NCBI GenBank assembly: GCA_958296015.1
Contig: CATQIH010000013.1
Span: 310,001-374,000 of the forward strand
Origin: Cyclobacteriaceae bacterium
Lineage (GTDB): Bacteria; Bacteroidota; Bacteroidia; Cytophagales; Cyclobacteriaceae
Length of the DNA: 64,000 nt
Direction: 5' to 3'
In this document: one piece after another, positions 45,863-54,494 of the stretch
How the letters are laid out: every line of letters starts with the position of its first letter
Numbering within the stretch: the first letter of the stretch is position 1
Made by a program: the position numbers and the translations under genes
Notes under the pieces: generated by a model
What the model saw: the letters and a program-made list of their open reading frames with translations, nothing else
Told to the model about the DNA's origin: nothing
Database searches by the model: none

Positions 45863-47752
45863 TCATTTAATGTATAAACGTTTTACCAACTGATTGTCTT
45901 GTGTAAAAATGTTAAAGTAGTACACACCTTCCGGATATCTGCTTACATCAAAGCTTGCCTGATCTGTCTTTTTGGCTTGATGCTTCAGTAACTTATGGCC
46001 TTTATCATCCAGCAAATCAATAACATAATCTCCTTGCTGAGCAAATTGCAGGGTCACTTGTTCCCGAGCAGGGTTTGGATAAAGCCAGACTGATGCATCA
46101 CTGTCTTCGTCTGCTGACATGCGTACGTTTGATAATGCATCTTCATCTTGCTTTGTGTCAACTGAATCTACAGAAGCTTTGGTGAAAGTATTACCACTGC
46201 CACAGGAGTTTCCATAAATAGTAAGTGATCCGGTACTAACACATCCACCTACATTAGCACTTACTCTGAGTGTGCCACCACTAGGTCCATAGACATATAC
46301 TGTAATAACATTGGTACCCTGACCAGAAGAAATACCCATACCGGAAGGTAATGTCCAGCTATAATTACTTCCACCGCTTACTGTACTATAAGTATAGGTG
46401 TTGTTGGTACATACCTGGGTGGTGCCGTTGATAGAAGCCCTGGTCTCATTGTTAGTAATACCTCTTTCTACTTCGGGATACCCATAATTGGGTACTACAC
46501 GTATAATACCTACAGGATTGCTACCTACACGAATAGTGACACTACGGGTGCCTTGGCCTGTAGAAACGGTCCATCCGGCAGGCACTTCCCATCGATAATT
46601 AGTTACGCCAGATAGGGTAGGTACCGAAAAGCTCAACGTTTGATTGGGACAGCTACTAAATGGTCCACTGATAGCATAGCGTGCATTGGTGCTGGTATAA
46701 CTAGGCACTTTGCTATACATCCAATATGCCTGCATGAAAGAAAAGCGATTACGGCAATTGCCAGCGGCATATGACATAATATTACGCGTATCAGGTGCCC
46801 AACGATCTCCCCAGTTATCTGTTCCTGTACCTGTGTAGCCACATGTACTTGTATTTACAAAATCAGTTAACTCCGGGTCAGCAGGTGTATCACAAAAACC
46901 ATCGCCGTTGACTTCACATTTTTTTGGTACTTGACCTGTCAATATACAGACACCCTGGGTACGTGTACGACTCACAGATTCCTGATTGCATGGTCCGCAA
47001 GCACCATTGTTAGCAGCAAAGCTTCTGGCTGACTCATGTGTATGTAGCAAATCTAGTGCATGTCCCATTTCATGAGTAGGCGTTTCAACCCTGGAATTTT
47101 TTGCTATACCAAAAGCATAAGAATTTCTCTCATAAGGAAACTGAGCTTTTCCTGACGATTCTTTGCTGTCAATAATAATAGAATTTACAAAATGCATTTT
47201 AATAGCAGAAGGTCCGGGAAAGCCACACATATCTACAAAATCGCTGTTTGACCGAACGTCATAGTACTTGTTAGCTGTCCCTACCAAAGGGGTGCCCACT
47301 TGATAGAAACGGATAGGTACCTGACTGTCTCTGCATATCTTATTCATTTTGTCTACGCGTTCATTTATTTCAGCTATAGTAAAGGGCGTATTTCCTGCTG
47401 TATTCTTCCAAATGTAGGCTTGCACAGGTACATATTTGCGAGTTGCATTCTTGATACCACTATAATTACCATCATCCAAATTGCTGGTCACATCACCATT
47501 GATAGTTTTGATAGAATCTGTAGGCTTCTCTGGTAGCGTAAAACCCATGTTTTGGATGTAACTGCTATCCTTATCATTCAAGAAACCTGCTTCATAAGCT
47601 TTGTCAATCAAAGCCTGGTTGTCACCATAATAAAACCGTTGTTCGAATCTTTCAGGATCAGGCTTGTCTGTTCCGCAGCCCAGGGGAGTTTCTTGTGCAA
47701 AGGATAAGGCGGAAAATGCCACAAATAACAAGGTTAGGAATAAAGCTTTCAT
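45863..47752 (-). CDS. Secreted M43 (pappalysin-like) zinc metalloprotease with T9SS sorting domain
   Basis: A 629-aa exported protease. Signal peptide MKALFLTLLFVAFSALSFAQ; pro-region; catalytic domain with HExxH at 227-231 (PTHEMGHALDLLHTHE), third zinc ligand His237 and the Met-turn in TRNIMSYA (about 325). Many cysteines in the catalytic domain suggest disulfides. Two PKD-like modules follow (YRWEVPAGWTVSTGQGT at about 388 and YSWTLPSGMGISSGQGT at about 460), then a type IX sorting domain (WLYPNPAREQVTLQF to the final RLYIK). Secreted to the cell surface or medium through T9SS. First gene of an operon with a lipoprotein. Confidence 0.93.
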   Translation of the reverse strand: MKALFLTLLFVAFSALSFAQETPLGCGTDKPDPERFEQRFYYGDNQALIDKAYEAGFLNDKDSSYIQNMGFTLPEKPTDSIKTINGDVTSNLDDGNYSGIKNATRKYVPVQAYIWKNTAGNTPFTIAEINERVDKMNKICRDSQVPIRFYQVGTPLVGTANKYYDVRSNSDFVDMCGFPGPSAIKMHFVNSIIIDSKESSGKAQFPYERNSYAFGIAKNSRVETPTHEMGHALDLLHTHESARSFAANNGACGPCNQESVSRTRTQGVCILTGQVPKKCEVNGDGFCDTPADPELTDFVNTSTCGYTGTGTDNWGDRWAPDTRNIMSYAAGNCRNRFSFMQAYWMYSKVPSYTSTNARYAISGPFSSCPNQTLSFSVPTLSGVTNYRWEVPAGWTVSTGQGTRSVTIRVGSNPVGIIRVVPNYGYPEVERGITNNETRASINGTTQVCTNNTYTYSTVSGGSNYSWTLPSGMGISSGQGTNVITVYVYGPSGGTLRVSANVGGCVSTGSLTIYGNSCGSGNTFTKASVDSVDTKQDEDALSNVRMSADEDSDASVWLYPNPAREQVTLQFAQQGDYVIDLLDDKGHKLLKHQAKKTDQASFDVSRYPEGVYYFNIFTQDNQLVKRLYIK

Positions 47753-48487
47753 CGTCGAGGAAGTGTTTTGGTGAGTACTTAATTATAAATAGGAAGTTTA
47801 ATGCTACCGTAGAAACTGCAACACCCTCAACTGTACCAACCACTTTTAATATTAGTATTTGCTAAAACTACTACCTCATGATGAAAGTCAACATGAATCT
47901 CAACTCCATAGCATTTACACTGACATAAAGCTCGATGAAAAAGTTGGAATTACAAGCTACTTTTATCTTAACTTTTCACCAACAGCCTTGCTTTACATGC
48001 AAATTAGATGTAATGTTTAACTAGATATTTAAGTATTATGTCCTATTGATATAACTAAAGGTAAATACCATATTATATAAGCTATATTATAAGTCTAGTG
48101 ATATGCCAAATTCACTATTCTGGTGCTTTTTGATGTGATGTAATATATATATCATAGATAGTTGGGCTATAATCAATATATGGTTGCAAAAGTATGGCTT
48201 ATTTATCGTGCATATCTTAAGTGAGCAGCGAACGGATTTTATAATAGCCCCACCGATGCGGTATGTGTTTCATGTTTTATTAAGATGATAAGGTCAAACA
48301 TATAAGTGTGATAAAGCTCAATGCAGCACATACTATCATATGATATGTTTGTCTGAAGATCATCACCTTTGCAACACATATGTCAAAGATCAATACAAAA
48401 CCTTACACCTGCCAGGTCACCCATACAGTTTATCTTCAGTGATTTTGGTGACTGTAGACTATTGTTTTAGCGATAAAATTTGATATA
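47753..48487. other. AT-rich spacer, no gene
   Basis: About 735 bp of low-G+C sequence upstream of the M43 gene. It must hold that gene's promoter. No protein-like frame, no RNA fold and no repeat found. The composition changes sharply at about 48480, where GC-rich structured sequence begins. Confidence 0.55.
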
Positions 48488-48488
48488 T

Positions 48489-48512
48489 CAGGGCTGTGTC
48501 CTCACAGCCCTG
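48489..48512 (+). other. Perfect hairpin upstream of the 23-bp array
   Basis: CAGGGCTGTG (48489-48498), loop TCCT, CACAGCCCTG (48503-48512): a perfect 10-bp stem with a 4-nt loop. It is followed by two CTTGCGCTA direct repeats (about 48574 and 48599) and then the array. No coding frame spans it. Confidence 0.8.
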
Positions 48513-48625
48513 GGCTTGTGAGCATCATGGATGTTTGAGGGAGCGTGTCTTTTGGAGGGAGCACAAGGGGACCCTTGCGCTAAGGAGGGGAGCGACGCTT
48601 GCGCTAGGGGTTAGCATAAAAAATG

Positions 48626-48987
48626 TGAACTACTATACCGGGTGTCGGGATACTACTCTACCGGGTGTCGGCATAGTAGTTCGCGGGGTGTGGGTGAACT
48701 ACTATACCGAGTGTGGGCGAACTACTATACCGGGTGTCCGGGAACTACTATGCGGACTGTTGGTATAGTAGTTCACATGGTATCGGCGAACCTGTTCACG
48801 GAGTATCAGTGAACCAGTTCACGTGGTGTCCGCGAACAGGTTCACATGGTATCGGTGAACCAGTTCACGAGGTATCATCGAACAGGTTCAGAAGGTGTCG
48901 GCGAACAGGTTCACAAGTTGTCGGTGAACCAGGTCGCAAGGTATAGGCGAACAGGTTCGCAAGGTGTCGGTGAAGTAGTTCACTTGC
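48626..48987. repeat. Tandem array of sixteen 23-bp units with dyad boxes
   Basis: Units start every 23 bp from 48626 (48649, 48672 and so on to 48971) with no indel. Each is a 12-13-bp box plus a spacer close to GGTGTCGG. Units 8 to 15 carry mostly palindromic boxes GAAC-NN-GTTC (TGAACCAGTTCA in units 9 and 11, CGAACAGGTTCG in unit 15). Units 1, 4, 5 and 6 carry GAACTACTATA, units 3 and 7 its reverse complement TATAGTAGTTC at the same phase. The array ends in a T7 run; GCATAAAAAA flanks it on both sides (48614 and 49016). 23 is not a multiple of 3, and frames across it are not genes. Not a CRISPR: there are no unique spacers. Confidence 0.93.
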
Positions 48988-49021
48988 TTTTTTTAGCTGT
49001 ACTGGTGGGGGTAAGGCATAA

Positions 49022-49056
49022 AAAAAGACCAGCTGATGTAGCTGGCCCTTTTTAGC
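49022..49056 (-). terminator. Terminator between array and HU-like gene
   Basis: Stem CCAGCT-gatgt-AGCTGG (49029-49045) with A7 on the left and T5 on the right, so it can act on both strands. On the minus strand it ends the gene at 49081-49770; on the plus strand it would end any transcript coming through the 23-bp array. Confidence 0.82.
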
Positions 49057-49080
49057 ACATGAAAAAAACACAATATTATT

Positions 49081-49770
49081 TTAGCGCACAGTGAGGGTAT
49101 GCTTTAGCCTGGCTGCTATGTTCTCCTTGTAGCTGCGGTTGCGCACTTCCAGGGCATAGCTGCCTGGCTTGAGCGGTGCAGGAACCAGGAATATGATCTC
49201 TGACGGCTTGTTGAGAGCAACCTGTGTGATCTTGGTTTCTGCCCCTTTGTCGTTGATCAGGTAGATGCCTTCTTCGGCATCTGTTGCATCAAAGCTCAGG
49301 TTGTTGCCTTTCAGGCAGGCCATGCTGCCGGGGGTGAGCAACTCGTTGATGGTGTCGCTGCTAATGTCTGTGATCTTGCGTGGCTCAGGGCTGTATTCCC
49401 TGGGGTCTACCCGCTTGAGCTTGATCTTCTTGGCAGCTTCGGTAATCACTGCGCCTGGGTTTGCATTCACATTGAAAGCGTGCTTACCAGCAACCAACGC
49501 TTCGTCATCAGCATAGAATACACCACTGATGCTGTAGCCGGTGTTGAGGATAGACAGGTTGATGCTGCCGCCGCTCTCTGTGATTTCCCGCAGGGCCTTC
49601 TCCAATGCTAGGTAAGAGCCTCTGGCCTCTTCTTCGGTGAGCGTCTTGCCCTCACGCGTCATGATCTTGATCACATCTTCCAAATCATGAGACTTCACGT
49701 CTACCACCCTGGCGGCATAATCGTAAGGATCGGGTGTGAGTTTGTTGAGATACAGAAAATACTTAACCAT
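49081..49770 (-). CDS. HU/IHF-like DNA-binding protein with C-terminal DUF4469-type Ig-like domain
   Basis: A 229-aa protein. The N-terminal half (1-120) fits the HU/IHF-like domain of Bacteroidota DNA-binding proteins (MVKYFLYLNKLTPDPYDYAA, GKTLTEEEARGSYLALEKAL, FNVNANPGAVITEAAKKIKL). The C-terminal half (about 135-229) is a beta-sandwich with LTPGSMACLKGNNLSFDATD and LKPGSYALEVRNRS, like DUF4469. No signal peptide. Members of this group are thought to bind DNA, often in multiple copies per genome; role unknown. Its terminator touches the end of the 23-bp dyad array, 94 bp away, which makes the array a candidate target. Confidence 0.85.
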   Translation of the reverse strand: MVKYFLYLNKLTPDPYDYAARVVDVKSHDLEDVIKIMTREGKTLTEEEARGSYLALEKALREITESGGSINLSILNTGYSISGVFYADDEALVAGKHAFNVNANPGAVITEAAKKIKLKRVDPREYSPEPRKITDISSDTINELLTPGSMACLKGNNLSFDATDAEEGIYLINDKGAETKITQVALNKPSEIIFLVPAPLKPGSYALEVRNRSYKENIAARLKHTLTVR

Positions 49771-49987
49771 GTTTTAATGATGTTGATAGGTGAAACAAAA
49801 TGACAATGCCCAAAACTAAAACAGCAGGTAATGGCACACCAGCACAAACACCACTGAACCTTACAGGCGTACTTTTAAGCGGTTGATCGACATGCTATCC
49901 CTGATTTTAAGCAGCAAGTTCAAAACATTTTCCCCAGGTGTGCGGGTTATAGGCAGTAATCATATAACTATCATTATTTTTTATACT

Positions 49988-50470
49988 ATGAGAACCAATA
50001 TCAAAAATCAACGGGATAAAATTGTGGGTCTGGCAGCAGTAGCCGGGATGCGGTCTATGTCTGGTCCGTCGCTGCTGAGTAACTACCTGAACAAGCACTC
50101 TTCCAAAAGACTCAACCGCTCTTCTTTAGACTTTATGCAGTCTGACAAGGCGGCCCGTATCTTCAGCGTACTGGCTTTTGCCGAAAAGATAGGCGACAAG
50201 CTACCTGGTACGCCCAACCGCATCAAGCCGATGGCCCTGGCCGGACGTGCCATCTCAGGGGCACTGATCGGTGCTACACTCTCCAAGACCAACCGTAAAA
50301 GTATCGACCTGGCAGGTGCCGGTTTGGGGCTGGTAAGTGCCATGGCAGCTACCTATGCCAGCTTCTATCTGCGAAAGAAACTGACCAAAAATACCTTCAT
50401 TCCCGATGCCGTCTGGGGGCTTGCCGAAGATTTTGCCGTAGCCAGGATAGGGAAGAATGTACTTTCCTGA
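49988..50470 (+). CDS. DUF4126 family membrane protein
   Basis: A 160-aa protein with glycine/alanine-rich hydrophobic segments (ALAGRAISGALIGATLSK, IDLAGAGLGLVSAMAATYAS) and the family opening GLAAVAGMRSMSGPSLLSNY. Matches DUF4126 in layout; function unknown. Start taken at ATG 49988 (MRTNIKNQRD); the frame is open for 35 codons upstream without resemblance. Divergent from the HU-like gene with a 217-bp spacer. Confidence 0.8.
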   Translation: MRTNIKNQRDKIVGLAAVAGMRSMSGPSLLSNYLNKHSSKRLNRSSLDFMQSDKAARIFSVLAFAEKIGDKLPGTPNRIKPMALAGRAISGALIGATLSKTNRKSIDLAGAGLGLVSAMAATYASFYLRKKLTKNTFIPDAVWGLAEDFAVARIGKNVLS

Positions 50471-50485
50471 TTTATTTGGGGTATG

Positions 50486-50570
50486 GTTTATCAGCCCAGG
50501 GGCGGGTCGCCTGGTCGGTCCCGGTGGGGCACCACACGGCACTGCGATTAAGCCCTGGGCTATGATAAAC
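50486..50570. repeat. Inverted repeat with 16-bp arms
   Basis: GTTTATCAGCCCAGGG (50486-50501) pairs with CCCTGGGCTATGATAAAC (50553-50570) with a two-base bulge; the loop is GC-rich. Located 16 bp after the DUF4126 stop. Long, symmetrical and with no U run, so more like a dispersed intergenic element than a terminator. Confidence 0.8.
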
Positions 50571-50658
50571 AGGCCATATATCACTTCAGTTTATAACCAA
50601 AGCAAGAATAATATATTATAGTCCGAGGCGCGCAGTCTTAGACTTTGTTTTATTTAAA

Positions 50659-50771
50659 AGCTTCAGTTGCAAGCGGTCCGCCGCCGCGGCTGAAGCTAGT
50701 GAAGGGGCCAGCCCAGGGCTGTTAGACAATTGACGCACTGCTACAATTAATGGGCTATTAGACAGTTATTG
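50659..50771. repeat. Inverted and direct repeats before the porin gene
   Basis: AGCTTCAG (50659-50666) and CTGAAGCT (50690-50697) bracket a GC-rich loop. Behind it lie AGCCCAGGGCT (a perfect palindrome near 50710) and two direct copies of GGGCTRTTAGACA about 35 bp apart (50717 and 50752). Together with the preceding inverted repeat they fill the 342-bp spacer. Confidence 0.7.
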
Positions 50772-50812
50772 TAGGGGTGGCGTATAGACCGCAAAAGCTC
50801 TGTGCTGCTCGT

Positions 50813-52126
50813 TTACGCTTTTCTCAGGCTGAGCCTTAGCAGTTCCGGCCTGAAAGTAAACATCACATAGCCCCAGTAGGGTGTGAGTTTGCTGTTTCCC
50901 CCATTTTGGATCACCTCCATAGAAGAAGTTGTCTGCATCCAGGCAAATCCTATGTCCAGTGTGGTATAGGTGTTGGGTGTCCAGGAAGTAGTCAGGTCAT
51001 TCTCAAAGCCCAGGTACTGCCTGTAACGATCCTGGCTGGTGTTCACCGCTACTGCCTGTTGCGCGTAGAACAGGTGACAATCGGACCGCAGCGACCAGTG
51101 TGCAGATAGCTTGAGCAGCAGAAAGAGGTATGGATTGATCAGACCGGCATCGTTGGTGTCTGTCGGAAACCTGGTGAAATAGTCCATGAAGCCATTGAAG
51201 CGATGGGCAACGCCATAGAGCGGGACAAAAGAATGATCCTTGTTTGCCGTGGTATTGCCTGGTGTGTTACCACTCAAAAGCTCCGCACCCAACCGCGCGG
51301 TCAGAATACCATACGTGGCCCTCACTTCTGGCTGTATATAATAGGCCGCAACAGGCACACCTGCCGGACTGACGCCGTGCTGATAGTATGCACTGAGGGT
51401 ATAATACATATGGTCGCCGGTATATTCTACCCTGCCGCCATGTGTATAACGAAGGTGCATCTGCTCGGGGCGGAGCTGGTTCTGAAAGCCATCGGCAACG
51501 TTGAGGGCCATGTAAGTAAGCTGGTGGCCTGTCTGGTATTGAAGATAACTGACTGCCAGAAACTTATAGTCGGTGAAGCCTTCCGGAGAAAAGTTGGTGC
51601 CAAACAGCCTTTCTTCGGTCTGGTTGAAAGCCAGCACTAGGTCGCTGCTGAGCCTCTCTGCCTGATAGCGAAGCCGCAGGGCATCATGGCTCCTGGCATT
51701 TTGCCGCCAGTCGTTCTGTGCAAACAGCCGCTGGTTGTCATACATCAGCGTCTGGCGACCGATACGCAGGGAAAACCTATCGGCCAGCCGGGGTTCCACG
51801 TACGCTTCAAACACCTGCAACGTGCCCTTGGTAGACCGGGGATCGGCCTCTCCCCACACCCTGACATCCTGCACCGAGGTATGAAAGGTAAACGTTGGCT
51901 GCGTAACGGTGAGGCTCAGGCGGGTACGCTGGCTGGTAAACAGCGCAGCCGATGAAGTATCGCTTCTCAGTACACGGTAGCCGTCTCTGAATTCTGTTCT
52001 GGGCCTGAACTCCAGCTGTAGCAGCAGTTCTTCCGGAGCTTTCTCATCCACTGCCTGGGCATGTCCCTTCAGGCTGGTAAGCAGCAAGACAGCAATGATG
52101 AAAGAAGAGGTAAGCTTGATGTTCAT
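50813..52126 (-). CDS. Alginate-export-like outer-membrane porin
   Basis: A 437-aa beta-barrel protein. Signal peptide about 1-25 (SFIIAVLLLTSLKGHAQA); LQLEFRPRTEFRDGYRVL and FTSQRTRLSLTVTQP followed by ARLADRFSLRIGRQTLMYDN are the family start of the alginate_exp/Bacteroidota porin-like group. Alternating strands continue to the end (YWGYVMFTFRPELLRLSLRK). Likely an outer-membrane diffusion channel; the substrate cannot be inferred and no polysaccharide genes are near. Monocistronic; promoter in the 218-bp spacer 52127-52344. Confidence 0.8.
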   Translation of the reverse strand: MNIKLTSSFIIAVLLLTSLKGHAQAVDEKAPEELLLQLEFRPRTEFRDGYRVLRSDTSSAALFTSQRTRLSLTVTQPTFTFHTSVQDVRVWGEADPRSTKGTLQVFEAYVEPRLADRFSLRIGRQTLMYDNQRLFAQNDWRQNARSHDALRLRYQAERLSSDLVLAFNQTEERLFGTNFSPEGFTDYKFLAVSYLQYQTGHQLTYMALNVADGFQNQLRPEQMHLRYTHGGRVEYTGDHMYYTLSAYYQHGVSPAGVPVAAYYIQPEVRATYGILTARLGAELLSGNTPGNTTANKDHSFVPLYGVAHRFNGFMDYFTRFPTDTNDAGLINPYLFLLLKLSAHWSLRSDCHLFYAQQAVAVNTSQDRYRQYLGFENDLTTSWTPNTYTTLDIGFAWMQTTSSMEVIQNGGNSKLTPYWGYVMFTFRPELLRLSLRKA

Positions 52127-52344
52127 ATGGTATTAACGTCCTATGTTGAGGTAATTTTTGGATAAAGGTAGGAAGAAAACAAGATTCCTATGAGGTGCAT
52201 AGGTACAAAAAGTTGACAGGCATCATACGGCACTGCCTTCAGAAAAAATACCTGCCTGCGGTGATCTGTATTGGAGAATGATTATATTAGCTGCGGAAAA
52301 GATGGGTATGTTCGCATAGTTGTTGTGAGCTACGTGATAAAAAG

Positions 52345-53037
52345 ATGAAGTTCTTATTATTCGTATTTATATTCCTGCATTCTCTGGTTGCCAGTGGGCA
52401 GGATATGGTTACTAAAGGTGATATAGCAGATGTTACTGCGTTTAAATTAGACATGAAGGGTAGATTCAGCTTCGGGAAAAACTATTACAAACAACTAAGC
52501 GAGGACAATGAACAATTTGTCCAAAGAGTTTTAGGGAAAGCAGCATCCATACATCATGGTGCTTTTTTGCTGAAGGGATTTAACAATTGTATTGTCTCCT
52601 TTGGATCGTATAAGTTCAAGGATACAGATATCGTTCTGGGAATTCTGTTTGAGTCAGTAGGTGACAACAATTATCGCCTGTTAAAAATGATGGAATTAAG
52701 TTCTGGATGTGGCGATCAACCAGAGATAAAATCGGTGTTTCTTTATGAAGCAGACACTACTTCGTTAGGTCCCGAATTAATCGTTCATGCCTCGGATTAC
52801 TGTGGAAGTAATGGAGTGAATAATTATGTATACATTTATAACAAGAACATATCAAACAGCAAACTTTCTCTTACAACTATGTTGTCTGAAAGGTGTGATT
52901 ACTCAGAAGTAAAATTAGATGGAGAATGGGACATAGATATGGGTGAACAGGATGTTGAGCGCAGATATGTTGAGTGTAACTATACAGATCATAAAACAAT
53001 CAAGCAGAAATTGACAAAAGATTTAAATTTGAATTAA
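52345..53037 (+). CDS. Secreted hypothetical protein
   Basis: A 230-aa protein with signal peptide MKFLLFVFIFLHSLVASGQ. The mature part has six or so cysteines at spaced positions (for example SSGCGDQPEIK, ASDYCGSNGVNNYVYIYNKN, LSERCDYSEVK), which suggests disulfides in the periplasm. I recognise no domain. The next gene, DUF808, starts 7 bp downstream on the same strand, so the two probably share a transcript despite one being exported and the other an inner-membrane protein. Confidence 0.7.
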   Translation: MKFLLFVFIFLHSLVASGQDMVTKGDIADVTAFKLDMKGRFSFGKNYYKQLSEDNEQFVQRVLGKAASIHHGAFLLKGFNNCIVSFGSYKFKDTDIVLGILFESVGDNNYRLLKMMELSSGCGDQPEIKSVFLYEADTTSLGPELIVHASDYCGSNGVNNYVYIYNKNISNSKLSLTTMLSERCDYSEVKLDGEWDIDMGEQDVERRYVECNYTDHKTIKQKLTKDLNLN

Positions 53038-53044
53038 TAATAAT

Positions 53045-53923
53045 ATGGCATCAGGAATCTTTGCAGTACTGGATGATATAGCGATACTGATGGACGACGT
53101 GGCGGTTATGAGCAAGGTGGCAGCCAAAAAGACAGCCGGTATCTTGGGGGATGACCTGGCAGTGAATGCCGAAAAAGCTTCCGGGTTTGTGTCTTCGCGG
53201 GAGATTCCTGTTTTGTGGGCCATCACAAAAGGTTCGTTTTTAAACAAACTGATTATCCTGCCCGTTGCCTTTTTGCTGAGTGCTTTCCTGCCGTGGTCAA
53301 TCACCGTTATTCTGCTGGTTGGCGGTATTTATTTAGGATACGAAGGTGCTGAAAAGCTATATGAGTTCTTTGTGCCGCACAAACATGCCAAAGAGGAAAT
53401 CAAAGAAGCCCTTACGGAAGATGAAATCCTGGCGTTGGAGAAAGAGCGTGTAAAGTCAGCCATTGTCACCGACTTTATACTATCAATAGAGATTGTCATC
53501 ATAGCTCTTGGGACAGTGGTAGGTGAGCCGCTTGTCTCTCAGATTCTGGTCGTTTCTATTATTGCAGTAGTTGCCACGGTGGGCGTTTATGGTATTGTAG
53601 CCCTGATTGTGCGCATGGATGAACTGGGTTATAAACTAATAGAAAGGAGTAAAAAGGAAAAGAGCTTTTCAAGAACCATAGGCCACATCCTGGTCAAGGC
53701 ACTTCCCATAGTGATCAAAAGCCTGAGTGTGATAGGCACCATCGCTTTGATTTTGGTGGCCGGAGGTATATTTGTTCACAATATCGATTACTTTCACCAT
53801 TTCCTGCCAGCACTGCCATCCATTGTGGTTGAATTTATAGTAGGCCTGGTAGTGGGCCTGGTCAGCTTGGTCATCGTACAATCTTTTAGTAAAGTAAGGA
53901 AAGCGGTAAAACAAAAAGCCTAG
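53045..53923 (+). CDS. DUF808 family inner-membrane protein (YedI-like)
   Basis: A 292-aa membrane protein that begins with the family signature ASGIFAVLDDIAILMDDVAV, GILGDDLAVNAEKASGF and REIPVLWAITKGSFLNKLII, followed by six or more helices (SAFLPWSITVILLVGGIYLG, FILSIEIVIIALGTVVG, VIGTIALILVAGGIFVHNID, EFIVGLVVGLVSLVIVQSF). Function not known. Second gene of a pair with the exported hypothetical protein. Confidence 0.93.
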   Translation: MASGIFAVLDDIAILMDDVAVMSKVAAKKTAGILGDDLAVNAEKASGFVSSREIPVLWAITKGSFLNKLIILPVAFLLSAFLPWSITVILLVGGIYLGYEGAEKLYEFFVPHKHAKEEIKEALTEDEILALEKERVKSAIVTDFILSIEIVIIALGTVVGEPLVSQILVVSIIAVVATVGVYGIVALIVRMDELGYKLIERSKKEKSFSRTIGHILVKALPIVIKSLSVIGTIALILVAGGIFVHNIDYFHHFLPALPSIVVEFIVGLVVGLVSLVIVQSFSKVRKAVKQKA

Positions 53924-53925
53924 TA

Positions 53926-54432
53926 TCATCCCAGCCTTTTCTCCATCACGTAATCCTCCATCCAGAAGCCTTCTCCGATGGGAATATTCTCGGTGCTCAC
54001 AACAGCAAACCCTATTTTCTGGTAAAAGGCTACGGCCTTGTTGTTTCTGTTGACGTTGAGCGTCAGCGTGTGGTTTCCGTGTTGTGTGGCCTGCTCCTGA
54101 ATGGCATGGAGCAACGCCTGGCCTACTCCTTTGCCCTGGCAGGTGGGCAGAATGTAGATCTTATGGACCTTGGCCTTCTGCTCCTGCTGGTAGTTTGTCT
54201 CATACGAAGCATAGCCTACATATTGCGCCTGCTCAGTATCTTTTGCCAGCAGAAATACATGGCCTGCCTCTGTAATTTGTTGTTCAAGGGCAGAAAGGCT
54301 ATACATCCAGTCCAGCATATAGGTGATCTGCGCTGCCGACAGAATCTCGCCAAAGGTATGTGGCCAGGTATCGTGGGCTATCTTTTGGATGATAGGCAAC
54401 TGCGAAGGGGTAGCTTGGGTAACCTCGATCAT
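53926..54432 (-). CDS. GNAT family N-acetyltransferase
   Basis: A 168-aa acetyl-CoA-dependent acyltransferase. The acetyl-CoA-binding motif is LPTCQGKGVGQALLHAIQEQ (QGKGVG, the Q/R-x-x-G-x-G/A signature), followed by LTLNVNRNNKAVAFYQKIGF. The start at ATG 54432 (MIEVTQATPSQLPIIQKIA) fits the family; an ATG at 54465 would add 11 residues. Substrate unknown. It converges with DUF808, 3 bp between stops. Confidence 0.9.
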   Translation of the reverse strand: MIEVTQATPSQLPIIQKIAHDTWPHTFGEILSAAQITYMLDWMYSLSALEQQITEAGHVFLLAKDTEQAQYVGYASYETNYQQEQKAKVHKIYILPTCQGKGVGQALLHAIQEQATQHGNHTLTLNVNRNNKAVAFYQKIGFAVVSTENIPIGEGFWMEDYVMEKRLG

Positions 54433-54494
54433 GGATATGTCTGTCTGCGCTAAGTTAACAGTCATCGTATAGATTTACCAAAAGATGTGCGACA

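Noticed and set aside
48496-48946. Repeat-protein genes on the plus strand (frames of 77 to 90 codons)
   Set aside because: They run across the 23-bp array, whose period is not a multiple of three; the proteins merely translate the repeat in rotating frames.
48626-48987. CRISPR array
   Set aside because: Units are 23 bp with a similar spacer in every unit; there are no unique spacers of 30-40 bp, no constant direct repeat and no cas genes.
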